Shown here: positions 29,899 to 39,101 of the stretch, piece by piece | Layout: the number at the start of each line of letters is the position of its first letter | Position numbering within the stretch: the stretch's first letter is position 1 | NCBI GenBank assembly: GCA_902541365.1 | Contig: CACBQK010000003.1 | Coordinates: 48,648-112,647 of the forward strand | Direction: 5' to 3' | DNA from: an uncultured SAR86 cluster bacterium | GTDB taxonomy: Bacteria > Pseudomonadota > Gammaproteobacteria > Magnimaribacterales > D2472 | Length of the DNA: 64,000 bases | Program-made: the position numbers and the translations under genes | Notes under the pieces: model-generated | Told to the model about the DNA's origin: nothing | The model's database searches: none | The model's input: the letters and a program-made list of their open reading frames with translations, nothing else

Positions 29899-30570
29899 TT
29901 AATTTTCTTCCTTTAATATTTTATTAGCATGCTCTAGTCTATCTTTTGTTCCAACATCTAACCAGATATCTGAGTAAATTTCTCCAGTTACTTTTTCCTT
30001 CTTAATTTGAGGTAAAACAATGCTTGACCAACTATCAAATGGAAAATTATTGTTATCAATCTTTGACAAGATATCTGTATTCAATAAAGAAATGCCTGAC
30101 CATGTTAGTTGATTTATGTCGTTACAAAATACTTTCCCATCTGGCCCAATATTAAAGTCACCGTCTATATTGTGATCAGGATTCTCTATGCCCACCAAAT
30201 GAATACATTCAGTTTCTCTATTAAGTTTTGATAAATCAAAAACATGAAAAATATCTGCATTGATGATTAATATAGTTTCATCTCCTAAATGATCTTTAGC
30301 ATTTACAAGAGCCCCTCCGGTTCCATATGGATATGGTTCTTCAACTAAAGTTATATTGTGGTCTTTATAATTTTTAATTAGATGTTCCTTTATCTTATCT
30401 CCGTGATGCGAGACATTGATTATTATTTCATCAAAACCATTTAATAGAACATGTTTAATATTTCTATCAAGCAGAGTCTCATTTCCTATCTTTAAAAGTG
30501 GTTTAGGAGTTTCTTTGGTTAATGGCATCATCCTCTTGCCATAACCTGCTGCAAGAATCATGCATTTCAT
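29899..30570 (-). CDS. murU: N-acetylmuramate alpha-1-phosphate uridylyltransferase
   Basis: Nucleotidyltransferase, 223 residues, with AAGYGKRMMPLTKETPKPLL at the N-terminus (GxGxRxxPxT...PKP signature) and ILIINADIF as the metal-binding Asp motif. Alone it could be a mannose/glucose-1-phosphate transferase. Its 4-bp overlap with the amgK-like kinase gene identifies the AmgK-MurU pair that turns recycled MurNAc into UDP-MurNAc while bypassing de novo MurA, the fosfomycin target. Confidence 0.9.
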   Translation of the reverse strand: MKCMILAAGYGKRMMPLTKETPKPLLKIGNETLLDRNIKHVLLNGFDEIIINVSHHGDKIKEHLIKNYKDHNITLVEEPYPYGTGGALVNAKDHLGDETILIINADIFHVFDLSKLNRETECIHLVGIENPDHNIDGDFNIGPDGKVFCNDINQLTWSGISLLNTDILSKIDNNNFPFDSWSSIVLPQIKKEKVTGEIYSDIWLDVGTKDRLEHANKILKEEN

Positions 30571-31520
30571 AATGCCTCCAACCTTTCGTTTAATTTATTT
30601 TTAACTTTGTCTTCAAAGAAAGATTTTGAATTATTTTTGTCTGGTATGAGGCAAGTGAGATTTGAAAGGATATTTGGTAAGTCCTTTAATCTGAAATCTC
30701 GTCCTTCATCACAATATAGATTCGCTAATGTGCCTAATATTCTCATATTTCTTTGAATTCCAGACCATCTAAAGAATTCAAAAAGATCATCTTCAGATAA
30801 GGAAATATCTGAGTGATCAAGAAAATACTTAAGATCTTTTTTAATAATTGATCTATCAAAACTCATATAGTGATCTAATAAAATACCAGCAATATCTATT
30901 CCAATTGGCGCAATGCACATATCTTGAAAATCTATGACATTTACCTCATTACGATCGTCTAGAATAAGATTTCTTCGCTCAAAATCAAAATGGCAATTAT
31001 TTTTTGGGCATTCCTGTAAATTATCTAACGCATTCATTATTAAATCATTCACAAGTTCATCAGCAGAAATATCTAAAAATTTTTCACAGAATATATATTT
31101 AAATTTATTCATTTGATCTTTAAGATCGCTCGAACTTAGATGCACAAGCCCTTCAATATCTGCCTTATGAATATCTACTAAGAGATCGATACTTTTATTT
31201 ATAAGAAACTCCCTATTTTTATCATTCATTAATGAAATTAGGTCATCATCTCCGAGATCATTTTGAATAGTTACGCCGATTGTCGGATGATGAGAAATTA
31301 TTTTAGGGACATTGATATCATGATCTTTTAATTGCTCAGCCACTGAAATGAAACTTTCATGATCCCCAAGATTTGGATTTAAATAACATAAAACAAAGGA
31401 GTCTTTACCTCGTGAAACTCTCCAATAAGATCTTCCACTTGCTTCGTCTTTAAGTGGAGCTATGGAATCAAAACTTAAATCACACTTTTTGGCTATTTCT
31501 CGTATTTGTGATTCTTTCAA
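30567..31520 (-). CDS. amgK: Anomeric MurNAc/GlcNAc kinase
   Basis: Aminoglycoside-phosphotransferase-fold kinase, 317 residues. LKDEASGRSYWRV is the nucleotide loop, CHFDFERRNLIL the catalytic HxD/N element, and VIDFQDMCIAPIGID the metal-binding Asp. In Pseudomonas AmgK phosphorylates MurNAc at C1 ahead of MurU. The gene precedes murU with a 4-bp overlap and follows the SDR gene directly with no gap, so it may be transcribed with the SDR pair. Confidence 0.9.
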   Translation of the reverse strand: MKESQIREIAKKCDLSFDSIAPLKDEASGRSYWRVSRGKDSFVLCYLNPNLGDHESFISVAEQLKDHDINVPKIISHHPTIGVTIQNDLGDDDLISLMNDKNREFLINKSIDLLVDIHKADIEGLVHLSSSDLKDQMNKFKYIFCEKFLDISADELVNDLIMNALDNLQECPKNNCHFDFERRNLILDDRNEVNVIDFQDMCIAPIGIDIAGILLDHYMSFDRSIIKKDLKYFLDHSDISLSEDDLFEFFRWSGIQRNMRILGTLANLYCDEGRDFRLKDLPNILSNLTCLIPDKNNSKSFFEDKVKNKLNERLEAL

Positions 31521-32378
31521 TTAACTATTCTTTACGTCTTCCGGAAGTGGAGTATCGTCAGGTACAAAGAAATCTGGCATAAGCTCATTAAAAGGAACAG
31601 ATGCATATTTAGAGAAATCTTTTACTCCCGCTTCATGCAGAACAACATCATCGATACAGAAGTTTCCAGTAAACTCTTTAGAATCTTTAGTTAAAATCTC
31701 ATATGCTGCATCAGCCATAATTTCAGGTGTTCTTGAAAGACGCATTATTTCATCGCCTCCGAGATGGTTTTGAACCGCCGCTGTTGCGATAGCTGTTCTT
31801 GGCCATATAGCATTAACTGCAACTCCTCTATCTTTAAATTCTTCAGCCATACCAAGAACACACATACTCATATTATATTTCGCCATAGTATATGCAGTAT
31901 GGCCAGCAAACCATTTTGCTGACATATCAAGTGGTGGTGACAAATTTAAAATATGAGGATTTTCTGCTTTAAGCAAGTGTGGAAGACAATATCGACTAAC
32001 CATATAGGTACCCCTACCATTAATTTGATGCATTAAGTCATATCGCTTCATTTCTGTATCCATAGTATTGGTAAGTTGGATCGCAGATGCATTATTGATA
32101 CATATATCAATGCCACCAAAATGCTCAACTGTTTGATTCACAACCTCTCTGACGTTGTCTTCATCTCTAATATCACAGATTAGAGGTAAAGCTTCTCCCC
32201 CTGCTTTAGCAATTTCTTCTGCAGCAGTATAAATAGTGCCTGGAAGTTTTGGATGCGGATCAGCGGTTTTTGCTGCAAGAGCAAGTTTTGCTCCATCTTG
32301 AGCTGCTCTTTTTGCAATCGCTAACCCAATTCCTCGACTACCACCAGATACAAATATTACTTTATCTTTAAGGCTCAT
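31521..32378 (-). CDS. Short-chain dehydrogenase/reductase (HSDL2-like)
   Basis: About 285 residues from the ATG at 32378, which has a good ribosome site (GGAGAAATT); the track start at 32435 lies within the upstream gene and lacks support. The cofactor loop is SGGSRGIGLAIA, NNAS is the structural motif and YTMAKYNM gives the catalytic Tyr/Lys. The segment KTADPHPKLPGTIYTAAEEI resembles the hydroxysteroid-dehydrogenase-like 2 group. No sterol-carrier domain is attached. Substrate unknown; lipid or acyl-CoA metabolism is likely. Confidence 0.85.
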   Translation of the reverse strand: MSLKDKVIFVSGGSRGIGLAIAKRAAQDGAKLALAAKTADPHPKLPGTIYTAAEEIAKAGGEALPLICDIRDEDNVREVVNQTVEHFGGIDICINNASAIQLTNTMDTEMKRYDLMHQINGRGTYMVSRYCLPHLLKAENPHILNLSPPLDMSAKWFAGHTAYTMAKYNMSMCVLGMAEEFKDRGVAVNAIWPRTAIATAAVQNHLGGDEIMRLSRTPEIMADAAYEILTKDSKEFTGNFCIDDVVLHEAGVKDFSKYASVPFNELMPDFFVPDDTPLPEDVKNS

Positions 32379-32389
32379 AATTTCTCCTA

Positions 32390-33130
32390 TTAAAATTTTT
32401 CCATATATGGTCTTAGATCCATCTCTTGAGTCCAAGCTGAAGGATGCTGCTCATGAATATTCCAATATGCTTCAGCAATTTCCTTAGGTTGTAAGATACC
32501 ATCTTTTTCTTTCAAGGCGTATGTATCTGGGAAATTTTCCTTTATGAATGGAGTATCTATAGCACCATCAATAATAAAATGGGCAACATGAATGCCTTGC
32601 GGGCCAAGTTCTCTTGCCATGCTCTGAGAAAGAGACCTTAATGCAAACTTTGCTCCTGAAAATGCAGAAAATCCTGCACCTCCTCTTACAGATGCTGTAG
32701 CACCAGTAAAAAAAATAGATCCATGTCCTCTTTTCTTCATATATTTTGCAGCCTCTCTACCAGTTAAGAATCCTGCAAATGCTGCCATCTCCCAAACTTT
32801 TTTATAAACTCGTGCAGTTGTATCTTCAATTGAGAAAAAAACGTTTGCACCAGGATTAAATACTACGACATCAATTGGAGCAATATTCTCTTCAACCTCT
32901 CTAAATAATTTTGCTATTGCATCCTCATCTCTAGCATCAACACCATAGGGAGTGGCTTGATAACCAGCCTCTTGAATGCCTTTAGCTAATTTTTCTAATT
33001 CAGAAAAGTTTCTTTCTCTTCTTACTGGACATACGTGATATCCCATTTCAGCAAACTTTCGAGTAATGGCTGATCCAGTAGATACGCCTGCACCAATTAT
33101 GATGGCAGAAAATTTTGTAAAATCTCTCAT
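32390..33130 (-). CDS. Short-chain dehydrogenase/reductase
   Basis: 246-residue Rossmann-fold oxidoreductase (IIIGAGVSTGSAITRKFAEMG; the GxxxGxG loop is slightly atypical as GAGVSTGSA). VFNPGANVFF stands where NNAG normally is. The catalytic Tyr position of the YxxxK motif reads FSGAKFALRSLS, so the Tyr appears to be Phe, which would alter or reduce activity if the alignment is right. It is followed by a second SDR after 11 bp. Divergent from the isomerase-like gene. Substrate unknown. Confidence 0.82.
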   Translation of the reverse strand: MRDFTKFSAIIIGAGVSTGSAITRKFAEMGYHVCPVRRERNFSELEKLAKGIQEAGYQATPYGVDARDEDAIAKLFREVEENIAPIDVVVFNPGANVFFSIEDTTARVYKKVWEMAAFAGFLTGREAAKYMKKRGHGSIFFTGATASVRGGAGFSAFSGAKFALRSLSQSMARELGPQGIHVAHFIIDGAIDTPFIKENFPDTYALKEKDGILQPKEIAEAYWNIHEQHPSAWTQEMDLRPYMEKF

Positions 33131-33192
33131 TTAAAACTAATATTTACTAAGTGAAGTTTAACTAAGTAACTTTACCAAATATATATAGTGTT

Positions 33193-33795
33193 ATGAAAGT
33201 AGATTTTATTTTTGATTTTGCAAGTCCAAATGCCTATTGTTGTCATAAGGTTATTCCTGAAATAGAGAGTAGGACTGGTATTAAATTTAATTATATTCAT
33301 TGTCTTCTGGGTGGGATATTCAAACTAACTAATAATCAGGCACCAATGATCCAATTCTCCGAAATTAAGAATAAGCTTGATTATGAAGGAATTGAGATGG
33401 AAAGGTTTATGCAAAAACATAACCTCGATAAATTTAAAATGAACTCAAATTTTCCAATTACTACCGTAAGTCTTCAAAGAGGTGCTTTGGTAGCTGAAAA
33501 AATGAATTTTGTCGAAGAATATAGAGATAAGGTTTTGCAAGCAATGTGGGAAGATGACATTAACTTGGGTGATCAAGAAACTTTATTTAACTTTATAAAA
33601 GAGTTTGATGTTGATCATGATCATTTTTTTAGCGAAATTACTTCTGAAGGTATAAAACAACAATTATTTGATAATACTAATATGGCTGTTGAAAGAGGCT
33701 CTTTTGGGGTACCAACATTTTTTCTGAATGATCAAATTTTCTTTGGAAAAGATAAGCTTGTTGAGATTGAGGAATATTTATCAACTTTAAAATAA
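33193..33795 (+). CDS. DsbA-like/GST-kappa isomerase family protein
   Basis: 200 residues with a thioredoxin-like fold typical of 2-hydroxychromene-2-carboxylate isomerase and kappa glutathione transferases. The N-terminal FIFDFASPNAYCCHKVIPEI has Ser in the catalytic position, and the C-terminal FGVPTFFLNDQIFFGKD is diagnostic. A glutathione-dependent isomerisation of an aromatic or acyl substrate is the family role. It opens the rightward lptD run and is divergent from the SDR pair, which may share a pathway. Confidence 0.85.
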   Translation: MKVDFIFDFASPNAYCCHKVIPEIESRTGIKFNYIHCLLGGIFKLTNNQAPMIQFSEIKNKLDYEGIEMERFMQKHNLDKFKMNSNFPITTVSLQRGALVAEKMNFVEEYRDKVLQAMWEDDINLGDQETLFNFIKEFDVDHDHFFSEITSEGIKQQLFDNTNMAVERGSFGVPTFFLNDQIFFGKDKLVEIEEYLSTLK

Positions 33796-33826
33796 ACTTT
33801 TTCATCCAAATCTTTTCAATATAAGT

Positions 33827-36145
33827 ATGCCGCTTAAAAGATTAGTTCTTGTTTCGTTTATCCTTTCAAGTTTTTTAGAAGCTAATGAAGAAATTCAAAA
33901 AAGTTTTTTTGAAGAAAGTAAATCTCTTTCTCAGTGCACTTTTTACTATCCAATCCTCTCAGAGCAGGAAAAAATAGATATTCAGTCAGAAAAGATTTCT
34001 ATTTCAAAAGAATCGATATTTTTAGAAGAGGATGTTGTGCTTAAGTTTGACGGTGGCATCTTCACCTCCTCTTCAGCTGACTTAAAAGAAAATAGCAATT
34101 TAATTAGTTTTTATAATAATGCTGATATTTTTCTTAATGATCTTTTTCTGCAAGCGCAAAGAGGTGAATTTGATAGAAGTAATAATACTTTTGAGCTGTA
34201 TTCTGGAAACTCTTATTGGAAAAGACCTAACATATTTATCAGCTTTGATATTGCGGATGGAACCGATGATACCGTAACTTTTAAGAATGCATCTCTTTCA
34301 TCATGTACGGATACCTCTTCAGGATGGGCATTAAAGGCAGATCAAATAAAAATTAATGATGATCTTGGAAGAGGATCAGCAAAGAAAATAAGGCTTGAAA
34401 TTTTTGATAGGACTGTTTTCAGGTTTCCATTTCTTCCAATCTATTTATCTGAAGATTTACAAAATAATCCAAAGAGGCACTCAAGATTTCTTGATCCATC
34501 AATATCATATTCCTCTGATGGTTTTGATTTTACATTGCCATATAAAAAGATTTTATCTGATAACTCTGATCTTATTATTGGTCCTAGGACAATTGCTAAA
34601 CGTGGAAATGGATTCGAGTTCCAACTAAGTTTAGATAATGATAAGAATATCTTTGGTGCTAATCTTATATATTTAAATAGTGATAAAGAGTTTGATAAAA
34701 GATATCCAAACCATAAAAATAATGGAGATCAAAGATGGGGATATGAAATAAAAAGTTCCTCAGATCTTCAATTTGGAGTATTAAATATTAATCTCTCCGA
34801 TTTTTCAGATTTACATTTTTTTAGAGATGTTCCTGGTGAATCAGTTAATTTAAATTTTCAAAGAGAAGAATATTTTGAGCAATCTATTTCTTTGAGAGGA
34901 AACTTTAGAAATCTATCCTATGAGTTAGGATCGATGGGATTTGAATCATCAAATCCGATACTTACAAATGGTTATGTTAAAAAACCTTTTATTAATCTTG
35001 GGTACAAAATTGATCTCAGGAGCGTTAAATTTGAGTCATCGCTTAACTATGCAGAGTTTTCTGCTGAAACTCTTCATGACTATATTGGGTATGAAGTTCA
35101 CGAAGGAAAATACTTATTGCTTATTGAGAATCCACCAGAGGGCTCTAGGCTTTTCATGAATAACATGTTAAAAGCTGAAAGAAGATACAAAAACTTTGAT
35201 ATTGACGCATCTGTCGGAATAAAGTCAGTTAGCTATGATCTTAAAAATACTGAAAATAATACTGAGGATATAAATGTTCCGAACATTCATATAAAAATCT
35301 CCAGCGATCTCTTCAAGAACTCTAATGATGGAGTTTCATTTTTAACTCCAATGTATGCATTCGGATATGCTAAGACACAGGATCAATCTGATAATCCGAT
35401 TTTTGATTCAGCTTTGATACCTGTGGGTGTTAATACTTTTATGAATCAGCAGTTCTCTGGTTATGATCGAATCGCAGATGAGAAGTTTCATGCCATTGGG
35501 CTGAATTTCTTAAGGTTTGAGGATAATCTTGAAAAAATTAACTTTACAATTAAGAAGAAGTTTTACTATAAAGACAGACGAGTCTACTTAAACAATCCTT
35601 TTGAGAGCAGAGATGATACTGGGCCAATTGCATCATCTTTTTTATGGAATCCTTCTAAAGAAATAAAATTTAATTCATATCTAAACTATTCTGATGAGCA
35701 ATCAAAAATAAATAATCTTGGATTAGGAGTGCTTTATACAAATGAAAATATCAATATTGGGATTGGTCAGAAGTTTAGAAGAATAAATTCATCTCTACAA
35801 GATGATCTTAATCTAACAGAGTTCTTCATGGATCTACCTCTTGAAAATGGTTATTCATTTTTTGCCTTAGGTCAAAGAGACAATGAAACAGATAAATTTA
35901 TTGAAACTAGATTCGGCCTCGGCTATGAAAACTGTTGTTTTGCAGCGTCTTTGAGTGCATCTAAAAGAACATTAATTCGATTCAATGACATTAATTTTTC
36001 AAATAATATGTTTTTAAATGAGTTATGGGACAATATAATAGAGACTGAAAATAAAAGTCGTATTAATATCTCTTTTCAGTTAAAAGGATTTAATAATGCT
36101 AAAAGAGGTTTTAAGAGATATATACAAAACTCAATTCTTAATTAA
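33827..36145 (+). CDS. lptD: LPS-assembly protein LptD
   Basis: Outer-membrane beta-barrel translocon inserting lipopolysaccharide, 772 residues. A signal peptide (LKRLVLVSFILSSFLEAN) precedes an OstA-type N-terminal domain. The four cysteines needed for interdomain disulfides are retained: Cys37 (SQCTFYY), one in SLSSCTDTSSG, and the adjacent pair Cys703-Cys704 (ENCCFAASLS), the pattern known from E. coli LptD. It ends directly at surA (no gap), so the barrel and its chaperone are translated together. Confidence 0.94.
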   Translation: MPLKRLVLVSFILSSFLEANEEIQKSFFEESKSLSQCTFYYPILSEQEKIDIQSEKISISKESIFLEEDVVLKFDGGIFTSSSADLKENSNLISFYNNADIFLNDLFLQAQRGEFDRSNNTFELYSGNSYWKRPNIFISFDIADGTDDTVTFKNASLSSCTDTSSGWALKADQIKINDDLGRGSAKKIRLEIFDRTVFRFPFLPIYLSEDLQNNPKRHSRFLDPSISYSSDGFDFTLPYKKILSDNSDLIIGPRTIAKRGNGFEFQLSLDNDKNIFGANLIYLNSDKEFDKRYPNHKNNGDQRWGYEIKSSSDLQFGVLNINLSDFSDLHFFRDVPGESVNLNFQREEYFEQSISLRGNFRNLSYELGSMGFESSNPILTNGYVKKPFINLGYKIDLRSVKFESSLNYAEFSAETLHDYIGYEVHEGKYLLLIENPPEGSRLFMNNMLKAERRYKNFDIDASVGIKSVSYDLKNTENNTEDINVPNIHIKISSDLFKNSNDGVSFLTPMYAFGYAKTQDQSDNPIFDSALIPVGVNTFMNQQFSGYDRIADEKFHAIGLNFLRFEDNLEKINFTIKKKFYYKDRRVYLNNPFESRDDTGPIASSFLWNPSKEIKFNSYLNYSDEQSKINNLGLGVLYTNENINIGIGQKFRRINSSLQDDLNLTEFFMDLPLENGYSFFALGQRDNETDKFIETRFGLGYENCCFAASLSASKRTLIRFNDINFSNNMFLNELWDNIIETENKSRINISFQLKGFNNAKRGFKRYIQNSILN

Positions 36146-37390
36146 ATGAAAAAATTATTACTTATACAAATCACAATACTTATCTCTACTTTTTCATTTT
36201 CAAAAATTGAGGTTCTTGATAGAGTGGCGATTATTGTAGATGAAGGAGTTGTGATGGAGTCACAGATCAATGAACTTCTTCTGTCAACAAAATTAAGATC
36301 TGCGGAACAAGGTATTCAACTACCGCCCGATGATGCCCTGCTTGATGAAATTAAAGAACAACTGATTATCCAAGAGCTTCAGTTGCAAAGAGGTCAAGAC
36401 TTTGGAGTAAGGATAAGTGATACAGAACTAAATCAAACATTTGCACAAATAGCATCAAGTAATGGTGTTGATATCGAAAAATTTATTGATGAATATGAGG
36501 CTTCGGGACAAGACTATGAAAAGCTCAGAGAAGAAGTAAGAAGAGATATGATCATTCAAAGAGTTCAAAGAGGAATAGTTGGTGGATTAATTAATATTAC
36601 AGACCAAGAAATAGACGGCTTTTTAGCCACTGAAGAGGCTATTGCTCAACTAACACCTGAACTACTAGTTAGGCAAATCCAAGTCAAAACAAAAGCTTTA
36701 GCTGAAGAAGTTCTAAAAAAAATTGATGAGGGCGAAAGTTTTGAAGACTTAGTTGAGAGTAACTCAATAAATCAAAATAGATCACAAGGTGGTCTTATGC
36801 CCTGGAGGAAAATCAATGAAATGCCCTCTATCTTTGCTAATGCAATAAAGGAACAGTCCTTAGGCTTTATCTCTGAACCAATTGAAACTGGATCAGGGTT
36901 TCATTTATTAAAACTTGAAGATAAGAGAGGTCCGCTTGTTAAGTTTGAAGAACAATGGGAAACAAGACATGTCTTATTAGTACCAAGCGCTATCCGAGAT
37001 GTTGATGCTACAAAAGCTGAAGCTGAAGTCTTGAGGGAAAAAGTTCTTGCTGGTGAGGACTTCGCTAAAATTGCAGAACAATACTCTGAAGATCCTGGCT
37101 CAGGTTCAAATGGAGGGAGTCTTGATTGGCTTCCAATGGGATCCACGGTGTCAGAATTTGAGAACGTTATGATCAATTCTGACCTCAATGTTGTATCAGA
37201 AGTTTTTGAATCTCAATTTGGGTTTCATTTCCTTGAGGTAACTGGTAAAAGATTAGAGGATATAACTGATTATCAAATTGAGGAAAGAGCCTACTCAATT
37301 CTTTTTTCAAGAAAATTCGATGAAGAGCTTGAGAATACTCTCAGATCAATGAGAGCTGAAGCTTTTGTTGAATTTAAAGATCTAGATTGA
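36146..37390 (+). CDS. surA: Periplasmic chaperone/peptidyl-prolyl isomerase SurA
   Basis: 414 residues: signal peptide (MKKLLLIQITILISTFSFS), N-terminal chaperone domain (VLDRVAIIVDEGVVMESQI), two parvulin domains (first around ELLVRQIQVKT...GGLMPWRK, second around TRHVLLVPSAIRD...GGSLDWLPMG) and a C-terminal helix. It guides outer-membrane barrels such as LptD to the Bam machine. The stop overlaps the pdxA TTG start. Confidence 0.96.
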   Translation: MKKLLLIQITILISTFSFSKIEVLDRVAIIVDEGVVMESQINELLLSTKLRSAEQGIQLPPDDALLDEIKEQLIIQELQLQRGQDFGVRISDTELNQTFAQIASSNGVDIEKFIDEYEASGQDYEKLREEVRRDMIIQRVQRGIVGGLINITDQEIDGFLATEEAIAQLTPELLVRQIQVKTKALAEEVLKKIDEGESFEDLVESNSINQNRSQGGLMPWRKINEMPSIFANAIKEQSLGFISEPIETGSGFHLLKLEDKRGPLVKFEEQWETRHVLLVPSAIRDVDATKAEAEVLREKVLAGEDFAKIAEQYSEDPGSGSNGGSLDWLPMGSTVSEFENVMINSDLNVVSEVFESQFGFHFLEVTGKRLEDITDYQIEERAYSILFSRKFDEELENTLRSMRAEAFVEFKDLD

Positions 37391-38355
37391 AAACTATTAT
37401 TTATTCTCCCGGTGATCCTGCTGGTGTAGGGCCTGATCTCTTTATAAGTCTTGTTAATGAAGATTTTTTTAGATCTTTAAATGCAAATGTTGTCTGCCTT
37501 GGTGATAAATCACTTTTTGATTCAAGAGCTAAAGAATTAGAATATGCGTTTGAAATAAAATCATTCACGAGTCTTGATAGTGTTAATGAAAAAATTGCAC
37601 TCCTTGAAATTGCTAAATGTCCTGATATTTCGAGCGGAGAACTAAACTCAATTAACTCTGAGTATGTAATAAAAAATCTTGATTTTGGGATTGATGCCTG
37701 TTTAGAGAGAAAGGATTTAGGATTAGTGACAGGTCCAATCAGTAAGGAAAACATTATTGAGGGAGGATATACCTTCTCTGGCCATACTGAGAGAATTATG
37801 GAAAGGACTAATAGTGATGATGTATTGATGTTGCTTGCCTCTGAAAGATTGAAAGTAGCACTGGCAACAACACATATCCCATTGAGTATGGTTTCTGAAT
37901 CAATAACAACAGACCTTATAATCAATAAAGTAAAAATCTTAGATCAAGAGTTAAGATCAAAGTTTGGTATTGAAAAACCTAAGATTTCTCTTCTAGGGCT
38001 TAATCCACATGCAGGAGAGGGAGGAAAATTAGGAAAAGAAGAGATTGAAATAATAATACCTGCTGTAAAGGAGTTGAAAGCTTCTAATATTGATGTCTCT
38101 ATGCCTCTATCTGCAGATACAGCATTCAATAAAAATCTGCTTGATGAAACTGATGCATATTTTGCTATGTATCATGATCAAGGACTTCCAGTGCTAAAGG
38201 CTCTAAGTTTTGGAGATTCAATTAATATAACTTTAGGTGTGCCAATTATTAGAACTTCAGTTGATCATGGGGTTGCCTTAGACATTGCTGGAAAGGGTAT
38301 TGCAAATAATTCCTCCTTGAAGAATGCTTTCTATGCAGCTGATAATTTAATCTAA
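37387..38355 (+). CDS. pdxA: 4-hydroxythreonine-4-phosphate dehydrogenase
   Basis: Pyridoxal phosphate synthesis (DXP-independent step of the E. coli-type route), 322 residues. SPGDPAGVGPDL at the N-terminus, FSGHTERI, GLNPHAGEGGKLGKEE and YHDQGLPVLKAL carry the metal and substrate ligands. It uses a TTG start overlapping the surA stop, and its own stop overlaps the rsmA ATG by one base (TAATG). Confidence 0.96.
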   Translation: MKTIIYSPGDPAGVGPDLFISLVNEDFFRSLNANVVCLGDKSLFDSRAKELEYAFEIKSFTSLDSVNEKIALLEIAKCPDISSGELNSINSEYVIKNLDFGIDACLERKDLGLVTGPISKENIIEGGYTFSGHTERIMERTNSDDVLMLLASERLKVALATTHIPLSMVSESITTDLIINKVKILDQELRSKFGIEKPKISLLGLNPHAGEGGKLGKEEIEIIIPAVKELKASNIDVSMPLSADTAFNKNLLDETDAYFAMYHDQGLPVLKALSFGDSINITLGVPIIRTSVDHGVALDIAGKGIANNSSLKNAFYAADNLI

Positions 38356-39101
38356 TGATTGATAGATCATCCCGAAGGCGCTTTGGGCAAAATTACCTAA
38401 GAGATAAGTCTGTTATTTACCAAATAGTAGATAAAATTAATCCTAGAAAGGAAGATAGCTTCATCGAGATTGGTCCCGGTCAAGGAGCAATAACGGGAGG
38501 TATAAAAAATAATTCTAAAAATCTTACTCTTATAGAAGTTGATAAAGAAAATGTAGCTTATCTAAAGAACTCTCTTGGTAATGAAGTTCAGATTTTCGAA
38601 GAGGATGTTCTAAAAATTGATCTTAGTTTTATAAAGAATAATGATAGGATCATCGGTAACCTCCCCTACAACATAGCGTCGCAAATAATACTTAGATTTT
38701 TAGAATTAAATAAGAAGATTTCTGATATGCACTTTATGGTCCAAAAAGAAATGGCCGAAGTTCTTACCTCAAGTCCAGGAAATAAGAGTTGGAATAAATT
38801 TGCTGTGAAAGTAGCTTTTTTTTATGAAACTGAGATTTTGATGGACATATCTCCAGAAGCATTTGATATCAAGCCTAAAGTTGATTCTTCTCTTGTAAGG
38901 TTCAAGCCAATAAATAGCCAGGCTTTTGAAATAAAGAAACTATTCCAAATTATAGATTTATCCTTCCAGTCTAAAAGAAAAACCATATTCAATAATTTAA
39001 AAAAACATAATATAAATTGGGAAGAGTTGAAGTTTGACAAAAATTTACGAGCTGAACAGCTAAGCCTTGAGAATTTTCTAGAGATTTACAAAAATGCCTA
39101 G
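38355..39101 (+). CDS. rsmA: 16S rRNA dimethyladenosine transferase
   Basis: KsgA; dimethylates A1518 and A1519 of 16S rRNA, 248 residues. RRRFGQNYLRD, EIGPGQGAITGG (SAM-binding) and NLPYNIASQI (the NxPY catalytic motif) are all present. The slightly short C-terminal domain retains FQSKRKTIFNNLK. Next gene apaH overlaps by 8 bp; apaG, usually between them, is absent. Confidence 0.96.
   Translation: MIDRSSRRRFGQNYLRDKSVIYQIVDKINPRKEDSFIEIGPGQGAITGGIKNNSKNLTLIEVDKENVAYLKNSLGNEVQIFEEDVLKIDLSFIKNNDRIIGNLPYNIASQIILRFLELNKKISDMHFMVQKEMAEVLTSSPGNKSWNKFAVKVAFFYETEILMDISPEAFDIKPKVDSSLVRFKPINSQAFEIKKLFQIIDLSFQSKRKTIFNNLKKHNINWEELKFDKNLRAEQLSLENFLEIYKNA

Noticed and set aside
37401-37925. 174-residue minus-strand ORF within pdxA
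   Set aside because: Shadow of pdxA, which has full family motifs; no domain recognised in the antisense frame.
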